This document shows, one piece after another, positions 49,734 through 58,359 of a stretch of 64,000 bases of DNA. Under the pieces are notes generated by a model. It was not told the origin of the DNA and ran no database searches. It saw only the letters and a program-made list of their open reading frames with translations. The stretch's first letter is position 1. Each line of letters opens with the position of its first letter. The stretch covers positions 62,001-126,000 of the forward strand of contig NZ_FNHI01000025.1 of assembly GCF_900103455.1 (NCBI RefSeq), written 5' to 3'. This DNA is from Streptomyces wuyuanensis. GTDB lineage: Bacteria > Actinomycetota > Actinomycetes > Streptomycetales > Streptomycetaceae. The position numbers and the translations under genes are program-made.

Positions 49734-50380
49734 GAGGGCACCGGGCGCCGGGCTTTGCCGCGTCCCCGGTAGGTGTCCGTCACCGAGTGGCAGTTGGGGC
49801 AGAGCAGTCGCAGGTTATGGGGTCGGTTGTCGCGCCAGTTGCCGTCCATGTGGTCGACCTCCAGCGGCAGCGGGCGGCCGCACCACTCGGGTCCGGTCCC
49901 GCATAGCGCGCACCGCTCAGGCACGCCCGACTCGACCAGGGCTCGACGCAGACGGCGGCCGGCCGTCCGCCGGGAATGCTCTGGAGGCTGCTCCACGAGA
50001 AGCCCTCCGGGCGCCGCCGGGCCCCGGCCCGCGCCCGCCCTCGACGGCGCCCCGAAGTGCGAGGTGTCTATGCCGTAGGCGCGGATGCGCCGACCGATGT
50101 TCGTGTGGTGGCCGCCGACCACGTCCAGGCCGAGCCGGCGCAGGACTTCGGTCACGCTGGTCGACGCCCGGACCACGGGTTCGAGGACGTCCTTCGTCCA
50201 CCGCACTCCCTCCCGCTCGAAGTGCGAGGTGTCCACGCCCATCCGCTTCATACGGGCTCGGATGTACGACCGCGAAGCCCCCCTCGCCTCCACCCCCAGC
50301 TTCCCCAGCGCCTCCGACAGCGTCCGCGACGTCCTTGCCGCCTCCGACAGGCGTTCTCGTGTGTACGGGCTCACCGGCAT
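49730..50380 (-). CDS. HNH endonuclease domain protein, paralogue with two N-terminal modules
   Basis: 216 residues from ATG 50380 behind GGAGG (the frame extends to 50455 without a site). Two similar modules precede the nuclease: one with LSEALGKLGVEARGASRSYI and MGVDTSHF, the other with VTEVLRRLGLDVVGGHHTNI and YGIDTSHF; both look like resolvase-type DNA-binding helices. The HNH domain repeats the neighbour's: CALCGTGPEW, LEVDHMDGNWRDNRPHN, LRLLCPNCHS. The pair therefore arose by duplication with loss or gain of one module. No methylase or other restriction component is nearby. Confidence 0.83.
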   Translation of the reverse strand: MPVSPYTRERLSEAARTSRTLSEALGKLGVEARGASRSYIRARMKRMGVDTSHFEREGVRWTKDVLEPVVRASTSVTEVLRRLGLDVVGGHHTNIGRRIRAYGIDTSHFGAPSRAGAGRGPAAPGGLLVEQPPEHSRRTAGRRLRRALVESGVPERCALCGTGPEWCGRPLPLEVDHMDGNWRDNRPHNLRLLCPNCHSVTDTYRGRGKARRPVPS

Positions 50381-50484
50381 GCGCAGCGCCCCCTCCGTAC
50401 CGGCCGTGTGTTCGTTGCCTCGTACGGAGTAACGAACCGGCGATCGGACGGTCACGCGGGTGTTCGCCTCCAGGGAGTGGACGG

Positions 50485-51195
50485 CTACTCCAGCTCGTCC
50501 TTCGTCCCACCGCTCTCGCGCTTCTCCAGGCGCTCCCGGCGCCGGGCCTCCTTCAGGCGCTGCTTGTCGGCCTTGCGGAGCTTGCGTTCGACGCCGACGC
50601 CGCCCATGAGGGCGAAGCCGGTGACGGTCACGCGGGGGGAGCCGGGGGCGATGTCGTCCGGGTCGCCGCCGGAGCCCGCCTCGCCGAAGCCGCCCATGAA
50701 GCCGAAGCCCCTGACGTCGACGTGCATGTCCGGGGGCACGGTGACCTGGATGCCGCCCATGACGGTGAAGCAGCGGATGACGATGTCGCGGTCCTCGAAG
50801 TTGGCGTCCCGCAGGTCGATCTCGCCGCCGCCTTGCAGGACGACGGCGGTGAACCTGCGGGCCACGGTCCAGGTGCCCTTGCGGCCGAAGCCGCTCCAGA
50901 ACGCGAACGCGCCCTTCGAGGTGGGAGGTTGGCCGGTGCGCCGGGTGTAGTCGACGGTGCCGGCCGCGGCGGTGGCCGGCGGGGCGGCGAGTGGTGCCGG
51001 GCTGCCGCCGGGTACCGGGAGATCGCGTACGAGAGGTTCCAGTTCCCCGTGCGTACGGGCCCGGTAGGCGGCGTCGAGCCGTTCCTCGAACTCTTCCATG
51101 TCGAGGCGGCCCTCGGCGACGGCGTCCCGCAGCCGTTCGGCGATCCGCTCCCGCTCGGCGTCGGAGGCCCGCATGTCCGGAAGGTCGCTCGTCAT
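50485..51195 (-). CDS. DUF1707 protein with LiaF-like C-terminal domain
   Basis: 236 residues. DMRASDAERERIAERLRDAV, EGRLDMEEFEERLDAAYRARTHGEL is the DUF1707 domain common in actinobacteria, often at the front of membrane or regulatory proteins. A linker rich in Pro/Ala is followed by a beta-helix-like part (VVLQGGGEIDLRDANFED, VMGGIQVTVPPDMHVDVRG, ALMGGVGVER) related to the C-terminal part of LiaF-type cell-envelope stress proteins, and a basic tail. No membrane helix is seen. A -10 TAGGCT lies 6 bases before ATG. Confidence 0.83.
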   Translation of the reverse strand: MTSDLPDMRASDAERERIAERLRDAVAEGRLDMEEFEERLDAAYRARTHGELEPLVRDLPVPGGSPAPLAAPPATAAAGTVDYTRRTGQPPTSKGAFAFWSGFGRKGTWTVARRFTAVVLQGGGEIDLRDANFEDRDIVIRCFTVMGGIQVTVPPDMHVDVRGFGFMGGFGEAGSGGDPDDIAPGSPRVTVTGFALMGGVGVERKLRKADKQRLKEARRRERLEKRESGGTKDELE

Positions 51196-51201
51196 ACGAT
51201 C

Positions 51202-51207
51202 AGCCTA
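51202..51207 (-). promoter_or_regulatory. Leaderless-type -10 element of the DUF1707 gene
   Basis: TAGGCT on the minus strand ends 6 bases before ATG 51195. It lies in the 26-base gap after the ABC operon. Confidence 0.6.
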
Positions 51208-51221
51208 GTCAATCGGGGCGC

Positions 51222-52226
51222 TCACGGCGCCGTCGGACGCTCCGCGTACATCTTCGCGATCACGGACTCGATGTCGGGCTCCCGCACCGACAGGTCCACC
51301 AGCGGGTAGTCGGCGGCGAGGGCGGCGACGATCGGTGCCGCCGACGCGGAGGCGGGGAACGCGAGCCACTGGCGCGGGCCCTCGACCCGTACCGGCCGCG
51401 CGCCCGCGACCTCGATGGGCGGGAGCCGGCGATCGAGGTCGACGACGAGGGTGCGTTCGCCCGGCGCGACCTCGTGGAGTCCGGCGAGGGTGCCGTCGTA
51501 GACGAGCCGTCCGTGGTCGATGACCATGACGCGCTTGCAGAGTTGCTCGATGTCGGTGAGGTCGTGGGTGGTGAGCAGGACGGTCGTCGCGCGTTCGGTG
51601 TTGAGGTCGCGCAGGAACTCGCGCACCTTGGCCTTGGAGACGACGTCGAGACCGATGGTGGGTTCGTCGAGGTAGAGCACCTCGGGGTCGTGCAGGAGGG
51701 CCGCGGCGATGTCGCCGCGCATGCGCTGCCCGAGGGAGAGTTGCCGCACGGGGACGTCCAGCAGGGCGCCGAGGTCCAGCAGTTCGACGCAGCGTTCCAG
51801 GTTCTGCCGGTAGCGGGCGTCCGGGATCCGGTACATGCGGTGCACGAGCCGGTACGAGTCGATGAGCGGCAGGTCCCACCAGAGTGTCGTGCGCTGTCCG
51901 AAGACGACGCCGATGCGCCGGGCGAGGCGGGTGCGTTCGCGTGAGGGGTCGATCCCGGCGACGCGCAGCCGTCCTCCGCTGGGGGTCAGAATGCCCGTCA
52001 GCATCTTGATGGTGGTGGACTTCCCGGCGCCGTTGGGGCCGATGTAGCCGACCATCTCGCCGCGCGGCACGGTGAAGCTGATGCCGTCGACGGCCCGTAC
52101 CCGTGTCTTCTCGCGGCGCACCAGGCCCGTTCTGCGGCGTACGTCGAAGACCTTCTCCACGCCTTCCAGCTCGATCAGGTCCGCGGTCCGGACGGGCTCT
52201 GCGGTGTCGGTGGCTTCCTCGGTCAC
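51222..52226 (-). CDS. ABC transporter ATPase (ABC-2 exporter type)
   Basis: 334 residues from GTG 52226. Walker A GPNGAGKST, Q-loop GVVFGQRTTLWWDLP, signature LSLGQRMRGDIAAALLHDP (the standard LSGGQ is LSLGQ here), Walker B VLYLDEPTIGLD, and switch His in LLTTHDLTDIEQL. A C-terminal domain of about 80 residues follows. It is the third gene of a leftward operon, three bases after permease 2. ATPases of this kind with two small-integral permeases export hydrophobic compounds or envelope components; the substrate is unknown. Confidence 0.93.
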   Translation of the reverse strand: MTEEATDTAEPVRTADLIELEGVEKVFDVRRRTGLVRREKTRVRAVDGISFTVPRGEMVGYIGPNGAGKSTTIKMLTGILTPSGGRLRVAGIDPSRERTRLARRIGVVFGQRTTLWWDLPLIDSYRLVHRMYRIPDARYRQNLERCVELLDLGALLDVPVRQLSLGQRMRGDIAAALLHDPEVLYLDEPTIGLDVVSKAKVREFLRDLNTERATTVLLTTHDLTDIEQLCKRVMVIDHGRLVYDGTLAGLHEVAPGERTLVVDLDRRLPPIEVAGARPVRVEGPRQWLAFPASASAAPIVAALAADYPLVDLSVREPDIESVIAKMYAERPTAP

Positions 52227-52229
52227 GGT

Positions 52230-53234
52230 TCAGCTCCCGGTGCTGCGGTACGTACGGAGACCGGCCCGCCACGCCGCTCCGGCGAGCGCGCAGCACAGGG
52301 CGGCGACGAGCGGGGGCGTGAAGGCGAGCCAGTGGGGCAGGTCGAGCGGATAGGGGCGGCCGAGGACGTGGAGCGCGGGCAGCCAGTTGACGAAGGCGAG
52401 CGGTACGACGAAGGTGACGCCCCGCACGAGGTCCTTCGCGAAGACCGTGGGCGGGTACTGGAGCAGGGTGTTGCCGCCGTAGGTGAAGGAGTTCTGCACT
52501 TCGGCGGCGTCCTGTGCGACGAACTGGAAGGCCGCTCCGGCGACGAACATGGATGCGAAGATCGCCGCCCCGCTGAGCAGCATCATCGGCACCATGGCGG
52601 CCTTCAGCGGGGTCCATGCGATGTCGAGGGTGAGGAGGGCGTAGCCGAGGACCAGCAGGCCCTGGGTGATGCGGCCGAGGCGGCGGAGGGCGAAGCGGTC
52701 GGCGGCGACCTGGGCGAGTACGGGGGCGGGCCGCACGAGGAGGGTGTCGAGCGTTCCGTCGCGTACGCGTCGTCCGAGCCTGTCCATGGAGCCCATGGCG
52801 AGGTCGGCGAGGCCGAAGGCGGTTCCGGCCGCTCCGTAGAGGAGGGCGATCTCCGGCAGGCTGTATCCGGCGAGGCTGTCGACGTGCGTGAACATCAGCA
52901 GGATGACGACGAAGTCGAAGGACGTGGCGGCGAGGTTCCCGAGGGCGGTTATGGCGAAGGACGCGCGGTAGGTCATGGTGGAGCGCATCCACATGGCGGC
53001 GATGAGTCCGTAGACGCGCAGCCCGGACCGAAGGGTGCGCAGGCGGTCGGCGGGGCGCGGGTGCTCGGTGGGCCGCTGGTGTTCGGCGGGGCGCGGGCCG
53101 TCGGCCTGTCGGAGGTGTCCGGTGGGCGGGGGTGGTCCGGCCGTGCCGGGGCCGTCGGCGTACGGGCGTCCGCCGGCCGTTCGCGGCGGGGTGCCGGGGT
53201 CGGGGCTGCCGCCGGTCCGCGGTCGTTCATCCAC
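52230..53234 (-). CDS. ABC-2 family permease, second subunit
   Basis: 334 residues from GTG 53234. A hydrophilic Pro-rich N-terminal arm (about 1-68, with RPAEHQRPTEHPRPADR) precedes six helices, beginning VYGLIAAMWMRSTMTYRASF. LAMGSMDRLGRRVRDGTLDTLLVRPAPVLAQVAAD and FAKDLVRGVTFVVPLAFVNWLPA are the recognisable family parts. The arm may be a wrong start: a later start near MWMRSTM is possible. The gene overlaps permease 1 by eight bases. Confidence 0.85.
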   Translation of the reverse strand: MDERPRTGGSPDPGTPPRTAGGRPYADGPGTAGPPPPTGHLRQADGPRPAEHQRPTEHPRPADRLRTLRSGLRVYGLIAAMWMRSTMTYRASFAITALGNLAATSFDFVVILLMFTHVDSLAGYSLPEIALLYGAAGTAFGLADLAMGSMDRLGRRVRDGTLDTLLVRPAPVLAQVAADRFALRRLGRITQGLLVLGYALLTLDIAWTPLKAAMVPMMLLSGAAIFASMFVAGAAFQFVAQDAAEVQNSFTYGGNTLLQYPPTVFAKDLVRGVTFVVPLAFVNWLPALHVLGRPYPLDLPHWLAFTPPLVAALCCALAGAAWRAGLRTYRSTGS

Positions 53235-54027
53235 CCTGGACCACCACCCTCCGCGTCGCGGCCGACTGCACGAGCCGGCCGGCGCCGAGGAGCGCGGCGG
53301 CCCAGCCCACCTGGAAGGCGTAGGCGTGGACGAGCCCCCAGCCGGTGCGTTTGCCGAGGAGTACGTCGGCGGGGATCTGGAGGAGCGAGGACCACGGCAG
53401 GAGCCGGGCGAGTTCGCCGAGGGCGCCGGGGAAGAGGGTGAGCGGCAGCAGCATGCCGGAGAAGAACAGCCCGGCCAGCCAGGTGATCTGGAGGACGCCG
53501 GCGCCGTCCATCAGCCAGAACGCCGACAGGGCGGCGAGGTAGCGGAGGGCGAAGCTGACGACGACTCCCAGGAGCACGGCGGTGAGGAAGGCCAGCCAGG
53601 GGAGGGGTGAGGCGGGCAGCGCGAGGTCGAAGGCGAGCGCGCCGAGCAGCAGGGGGACGACGCCGCGGCCGAGGAGGTGGAAGGCGGCGCGGCCCAGGTC
53701 GCCTGCGAGCCACCACAGTTGGAGGTCGGCGGGGCGGTAGAGGTCGATGGCGATGTCGCCGGTGCGGATGCGTTCGATGAGTTCGTCCTCGAAGCCGCCG
53801 CCCATCATGGCGCAGGTCATCAGCAGGGCCTGGCCGAGCCATACATAGGTGACCGCCTGGGAGAGGTCGTAGCCGCCGAGCTGCGGGCGTTCGTCCCAGA
53901 GGGCGATATAGGTGTAGGCCATGATGAAGCCGAAGACGGTGTTGGTGAAGACGCCCGCCGCCGTCGCCACCCGGTACGTCGCATAGCGCCGGAATCCACC
54001 TGCCGCGACGACTGCGTAGAGCCGCAC
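53227..54027 (-). CDS. ABC-2 family permease, first subunit
   Basis: About 266 residues. GTG 54027 is chosen because AAGGAGG ends 5 bases before it; the frame runs on to 54093 without a site. Six helices; YRVATAAGVFTNTVFGFIMAY, ELIERIRTGDIAIDLYRPADL, LDWLAF-like region LPWLAFLTAVLLGVVVSFALR and QITWLAGLFFSGMLLPLTLFP match the partner permease in layout. First gene of the exporter operon (permease 1, permease 2, ATPase), each overlapping or nearly touching the next. Confidence 0.87.
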   Translation of the reverse strand: MRLYAVVAAGGFRRYATYRVATAAGVFTNTVFGFIMAYTYIALWDERPQLGGYDLSQAVTYVWLGQALLMTCAMMGGGFEDELIERIRTGDIAIDLYRPADLQLWWLAGDLGRAAFHLLGRGVVPLLLGALAFDLALPASPLPWLAFLTAVLLGVVVSFALRYLAALSAFWLMDGAGVLQITWLAGLFFSGMLLPLTLFPGALGELARLLPWSSLLQIPADVLLGKRTGWGLVHAYAFQVGWAAALLGAGRLVQSAATRRVVVQGG

Positions 54028-54255
54028 CACAGCCTCCTTCGGCAGGAATCGTCGCTGGATGTCCGCGTCCGGGGCGGACGCGCCAAAGCGCATGACCCTA
54101 GCTCAGGGGACCGGCCGCCGCGACCGTATTTCGGGCGGGGGTCCGGGGGGCGAGGGGGTGGGAAGTGCAGTATGGGCACACCAAGCGAATCGCCCGAATT
54201 GTCACCTTGAGGCCGGGGTGTTCCTCCGGGCTGGGGCCGAGGAGTCTCCACGGAC

Positions 54256-56838
54256 ATGAGTCACGATCCACAGCAGCAGCGCCGGGGCCCGAGGGAACCG
54301 ACGGCCGTCGGCCCGGTGCCCGGCCCGCCGCGCGAGGAGGGCGTGGAGGCGCGGCACGGCGGGACCGGCCGGGGGAGCCGGGACACGGGCACGGACCGGG
54401 AGGGGCACGGGCTCGCGGACCGGGACGGAGGGGACGGCACCGGGGGGAGCCGGGGAGGGGAGCGGGCCGCGAAGTCCCGCCCCGGCCGCACCCGCTCCCG
54501 GCGTACCGGCCTGCGGCGCGTCGTCCCCACCTGGCGGACGGTGCTCGGTGCGTCCGTGCTGTTCGTCCTCGTACTGCTGGGCGGGTTCGTCGCCGGCTAC
54601 CTGCTGGTCGACATTCCGCCGGCCAACTCGGCGGCGACGGCCCAGTCGAACGTGTACCTCTACAAGGACGGCACGCAGATCGCCCGTGACGGCGAGGTCA
54701 ACAGGCAGAGCGTCCGGCTCTCCCAGATCCCCCTGTCCGTCCAGCACGCGGTGCTCGCCGCCGAGGACCGCGACTTCTACTCCGAACGGGCCGTCGATCC
54801 ACAGGCGATGGTCCGCGCGGCGTGGAACACCGTCACCGGCAAGGGGAAGCAGTCCGGCTCCACCATCACCCAGCAGTACGTCAAGAACTATTACCTGGGC
54901 CAGGAGCAGACGGTCACCCGCAAGGTGAAGGAGTTCTTCATCGCGATCAAGCTCGACCGGGAGGAGACCAAGTCCGGCATCCTGGAGGGCTACCTCAACA
55001 CCAGCTACTTCGGCCGCAACGCGTACGGCATCCAGGCCGCCGCCCACGCCTACTACGGCAAGGACGTCAGCGCGGTCGACACCGCCGAGGGCGCCTACCT
55101 GGCCTCGCTGCTCAACGCTCCCAGCGCCTACGACGTCGCCGCCCACCCCGAGAACCGGCCCAGGGCGCTCGCCCGCTGGAACTACACGCTCGACGGCATG
55201 GTGACGGAGCGCTGGCTGCCCCTCTCCGAGCGGGCCACCATGATCTTCCCGATGCCGCAGACGGCGGGTCCCGCGTCGGGGCTGTCCGGACAGCGCGGCT
55301 ACATCGTCCAGGCAGTCGAGGACTGGATCACGAGCAACGGGATCGTCGACGAGAAGACCCTGGCACGCGGCGGCTACCGGATCACCACCACCCTGGACCG
55401 GAAGAAGCAGGACGCCTTCGCCGCCGCCGTCGACCGGCACGTGATGTCGCGGCGCGATCCCGGCCGTGCCGCCGACCGCAACGTCCGCGTCGGGGGAGCG
55501 TCGATCGACCCGGCGAGCGGCAGGGTCGTCGCCATGTACGGGGGGATCGACTACACCAAGCAGTACGTCAACAACGCCACCCGGCGTGACTACCAGGTCG
55601 GTTCGACGTTCAAGCCGTTCGTGCTGGCCGCGGCCGTCGAGAACGGCTCGCTGACCCAGGACGGCCGCCGGATCACCCCCAACACGCTCTACGACGGCAC
55701 GGACCGCCGCCAGGTGCAGGGCAGGTACGGCCCGACCGGCTACGCGCCGGAGAACGAGGACAACGTCTCCTACGGTCCGGTGAGCGTGCGCCTGGCCACG
55801 GACCACTCGGTCAACTCGGTGTACGCGCAGCTCGCACAGGACGTCGGCCCGCGCCGGGTGCGGGAGACGGCCATCGCCCTCGGAGTCCCGGAGGGCACCC
55901 CGGATCTGACGGCGACTCCGTCCATCGCCCTCGGCGTGGCGACCGCGAGCGTGCTGGACATGGCCGAGGCGTACGCGACGCTCGCCAACCACGGCCGGCA
56001 CGGCACGTACACGCTGGTCGAGCGCATCACCAAGGACGGCATGGAACTGGAGCTGTCCGAGACGCCGGCCAGACAGGTCATCAGCCGCGAGGCCGCGGAC
56101 ACCACCACGTCCGTGCTGATGGGCGTGGTGCGGCAGGGGTCGGGCATGGCGGCGCTGTCCGCCGGGCGGCCCGCGGCGGGGAAGACGGGCACGGCGGAGG
56201 GAGACAAGGCCGCCTGGTTCGCCGGCTACACGCCCGATCTGGCGACCGTCGTCGCCGTCATGGGCCAGGACCCCGACACCGGTGTGCAGAAGTCGCTCTA
56301 CGGGGCCCTGGGCCTGCCGAGGATCAACGGCGGCGGGGTGCCCGCGGCGATCTGGGGCGAGTTCACGGCGGCCGCGCTGGCCGGCAGGGAGGCGGAGGAC
56401 TTCGACCTGACGATCGCCGACGGCGCGGAGGAGGAGTTCTACCCGGCCGACGAGCCGGGCGGGCCCGGCGACGACCTCGCCGGGCCGGGCGGGGGCGAGG
56501 GCGGTACGGGCGACGGCCGTATCGACGAGGGCCGTTCCGCCGGAGGCTCGGCGCCGCCGTCGAACGGGGCGGGCACCGGTCGCCCGACGAACGGCGGGAT
56601 TCCGTCCGACGGCGGCACTCCGCCGGCGGGCGGAACCACCGGTAGCCGGCCGCCCGCGGCAGGTCGGACCGGCGGCTCGGCGACGGGCGGGCCGGTCGGT
56701 GGCGCCGACCGGGGCGGCGGGGCACAGGGCGGCGGTACCCGGGGCGCCACCGGCGGCGGAGTGGACGAGAGCGGCCCGCAGGGGATGGGCGGAACGGGCG
56801 GCACGGACGGCTGGGGGGTGTTCCCCGACGGTCCATGA
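54256..56838 (+). CDS. Class A penicillin-binding protein (transglycosylase/transpeptidase)
   Basis: 860 residues. A charged Gly/Arg-rich cytoplasmic arm of 95 residues, one helix (VLGASVLFVLVLLGGFVAGYL), then the GT51 domain with catalytic Glu170 in HAVLAAEDRDFYSE, QSGSTITQQYVKNYYLG and GYLNTSYFGRNAYGIQAAA. The transpeptidase has Ser450-x-x-Lys453 (VGSTFKPF), SVNSVY (S-x-N) and KTGTAE (K-T-G). The last 160 residues are Gly/Pro/Thr-rich and probably span the wall. It polymerises and cross-links peptidoglycan. Confidence 0.94.
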   Translation: MSHDPQQQRRGPREPTAVGPVPGPPREEGVEARHGGTGRGSRDTGTDREGHGLADRDGGDGTGGSRGGERAAKSRPGRTRSRRTGLRRVVPTWRTVLGASVLFVLVLLGGFVAGYLLVDIPPANSAATAQSNVYLYKDGTQIARDGEVNRQSVRLSQIPLSVQHAVLAAEDRDFYSERAVDPQAMVRAAWNTVTGKGKQSGSTITQQYVKNYYLGQEQTVTRKVKEFFIAIKLDREETKSGILEGYLNTSYFGRNAYGIQAAAHAYYGKDVSAVDTAEGAYLASLLNAPSAYDVAAHPENRPRALARWNYTLDGMVTERWLPLSERATMIFPMPQTAGPASGLSGQRGYIVQAVEDWITSNGIVDEKTLARGGYRITTTLDRKKQDAFAAAVDRHVMSRRDPGRAADRNVRVGGASIDPASGRVVAMYGGIDYTKQYVNNATRRDYQVGSTFKPFVLAAAVENGSLTQDGRRITPNTLYDGTDRRQVQGRYGPTGYAPENEDNVSYGPVSVRLATDHSVNSVYAQLAQDVGPRRVRETAIALGVPEGTPDLTATPSIALGVATASVLDMAEAYATLANHGRHGTYTLVERITKDGMELELSETPARQVISREAADTTTSVLMGVVRQGSGMAALSAGRPAAGKTGTAEGDKAAWFAGYTPDLATVVAVMGQDPDTGVQKSLYGALGLPRINGGGVPAAIWGEFTAAALAGREAEDFDLTIADGAEEEFYPADEPGGPGDDLAGPGGGEGGTGDGRIDEGRSAGGSAPPSNGAGTGRPTNGGIPSDGGTPPAGGTTGSRPPAAGRTGGSATGGPVGGADRGGGAQGGGTRGATGGGVDESGPQGMGGTGGTDGWGVFPDGP

Positions 56839-56935
56839 CCGCGCGGCCCGTCCGGGGTCGTGTCGCCCGTCCGCGACCGCGCCACCGTCCCGGGGCGGTG
56901 GCGCCCGTCGCCGAGCGTGCGGCGAGCGGCGGGCT

Positions 56936-57256
56936 TCAGTGGCCGGAGGTCGCCTTCAGGCCGACCACGGCGACCAGGAGCAGGACCACGAAGAAGATCC
57001 GGGCGGCGGTCGCGGGCTCGCCGAGGACGGCCATCCCCACGATCGCGGCTCCGGCCGCCCCGATGCCGACCCAGACTCCGTAAGCGGTGCCGATGGGCAG
57101 CGTCCTCGCCGCGTGGGACAGCAGCAGCATGCTGGCGACGATTCCGGCGGCGGTGAACACGCTCGGCCAGAGCCGGGTGAACCCCTCCGTGAACTTCATG
57201 CCGATCGACCAGCCGACCTCGAGCAGACCGGCGAGAACGAGCAGGACCCAGGCCAT
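56936..57256 (-). CDS. sugE: Small multidrug resistance protein, guanidinium exporter Gdx (SugE)
   Basis: 106 residues, four helices. The start MAWVLLVLAGLLEVGWSIGM carries the essential Glu13 in the first helix, with the Gly and Trp pattern of the Gdx/SugE branch; IGTAYGVWVGIGAAGAAIVG and FFVVLLLVAVVGLK close it. The Gdx branch exports guanidinium ions. The guanidine-III riboswitch directly upstream (57294-57333) fits this very well. GGAGG lies 9 bases before ATG. Confidence 0.93.
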   Translation of the reverse strand: MAWVLLVLAGLLEVGWSIGMKFTEGFTRLWPSVFTAAGIVASMLLLSHAARTLPIGTAYGVWVGIGAAGAAIVGMAVLGEPATAARIFFVVLLLVAVVGLKATSGH

Positions 57257-57293
57257 GACAGGCACCTCCGAGACGCGGACTTCGATGCGGGGT

Positions 57294-57333
57294 GCGTCGT
57301 CTTTGCCTGCCCGGTACGGCGCGTCTCGTCGGG
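57294..57333 (-). ncRNA. Guanidine-III riboswitch upstream of sugE
   Basis: On the minus strand GACGAGACGCGCCGTACC followed by GGGCAGGCAAAGACGACGC. This matches, with few substitutions, the Thermobifida fusca guanidine-III aptamer I remember (GACGAGGUGCGCCGUACC ... AAGACGGCGC), a pseudoknot of about 41 bases. It begins next to the presumed transcription start and ends 37 bases before ATG 57256; the ribosome site lies in between, so control of translation start by guanidine is likely. Confidence 0.9.
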
Positions 57334-57341
57334 TGGGCCCC

Positions 57342-57347
57342 ACCGTA
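57342..57347 (-). promoter_or_regulatory. Putative -10 element of sugE
   Basis: TACGGT on the minus strand ends 9 bases before the aptamer, so the mRNA would begin almost with the riboswitch. Confidence 0.5.
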
Positions 57348-57508
57348 GCAAAGGCATGAGGAAGGCCTGGTGATCGGTTTCACCAGGCCTTTTCCTGCCG
57401 TGAGGCCGCTGCCGCCGCCGGGCCGCGCGGTTCGTCCGGGAACTCGGGCGGGCGCCGGACCGCGCGCACCGGGACCGGTCCCGGTGCGGCCGGCTCCCGG
57501 CCGGCCCG

Positions 57509-57856
57509 CTACAGGTACAGCCCCGTCGAGTCCTCGGCGCCCTCGAAGCGGTCCGCCGCGACGGCGTGCAGATCGCGCTCGCGCATCAGCACGTACGCCA
57601 CGCCGCGCACCTCGACCTCGGCGCGGTCCTCCGGGTCGTACAGCACGCGGTCACCGGCCTCGACCGTACGGACGTTCTGACCGACGGCGACCACTTCCGC
57701 CCAGGCCAGACGCCGGCCGACCGCCGCGGTCGCCGGAATCAGAATGCCGCCACCGGACCGCCGCTCGCCCTCGGGGGCGTCCGACCGGACCAGGACCCGG
57801 TCGTGCAGCATCTTGATGGGCAGCTTGTCGTGCTTGCCGAGGGTGTTGTCGCTCAC
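57509..57856 (-). CDS. GroES-family chaperonin-like protein
   Basis: 115 residues from GTG 57856. IKMLHDRVLVRSDAPEGERRSGGGILIPATA, VVAVGQNVRTVEAGDRVLYDPEDRAEVEVRGVAYVLMRERDL follows the GroES barrel with its mobile loop (ERRSGGGILIP). The true co-chaperonin lies with groEL elsewhere in such genomes; this is the second, more divergent single copy. It may be a co-chaperonin variant or have another use. It has no groEL beside it. Confidence 0.82.
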   Translation of the reverse strand: MSDNTLGKHDKLPIKMLHDRVLVRSDAPEGERRSGGGILIPATAAVGRRLAWAEVVAVGQNVRTVEAGDRVLYDPEDRAEVEVRGVAYVLMRERDLHAVAADRFEGAEDSTGLYL

Positions 57857-57863
57857 GACATCG

Positions 57864-57869
57864 AACTTA
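57864..57869 (-). promoter_or_regulatory. Leaderless-type -10 element of the GroES-like gene
   Basis: TAAGTT on the minus strand ends 7 bases before GTG 57856. Confidence 0.5.
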
Positions 57870-57911
57870 CCTGCCGAACGCCGCTCCGGCCGCCGCCGGG
57901 GTGGAGCGGGG

Positions 57912-58232
57912 TCACGCCTTCCGCTTCCTGACGGCCAGGACCAGCAGCCCGGCCATGCCCACGACGGCCAGCGCCACCGGTACGGCGCGCTCCAGCCGGG
58001 GCGCTCCGTCCGGGTGCACGAACCGGTTCTTCACATCGGTCACCACGCGATTGGCGGCCACGAACGCCCGCCCGGCGGTCTGGTCCACGGTCGAGGCGAC
58101 CCTGGCCTTCGCGTCCCCGATGATCGTCTTCGGGTGCATCCGCACCCCGATCTCGTCGAGCGTCTCGGCGAGCTGCTCGCGCCGGCGGACGATGTCCGCC
58201 TCGATCTGCGCAGGGGTCCTGGCGTCCGACAC
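57912..58232 (-). CDS. DUF3618 protein
   Basis: About 106 residues from GTG 58232 behind GGAGG. RTPAQIEADIVRRREQLAETLDEIGVRMHPKTI is the DUF3618 signature (an amphipathic helix), followed by a helical stretch and a C-terminal membrane helix AVPVALAVVGMAGLLVLAV with a basic end. Function unknown; it probably sits at the inner face of the membrane. It is divergent from bcp. Confidence 0.85.
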   Translation of the reverse strand: MSDARTPAQIEADIVRRREQLAETLDEIGVRMHPKTIIGDAKARVASTVDQTAGRAFVAANRVVTDVKNRFVHPDGAPRLERAVPVALAVVGMAGLLVLAVRKRKA

Positions 58233-58359
58233 CGCGCCGCCTCCGTCGTCGTATCCGGTAAACCTTCCTCGACAGTCTGTCAGCTCGACGCGGACCGCAC
58301 CCCACGGCACCCCTATTACGCTCGGTGCCGTACGTCCACATCCCTGAGGAGAACCGAGA

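Noticed and set aside
49069..50380. Integrative element using the tRNA as attachment site
   Set aside because: No integrase, no repeat of the tRNA 3' end found nearby, and the HNH genes lie on the 5' side of the tRNA.
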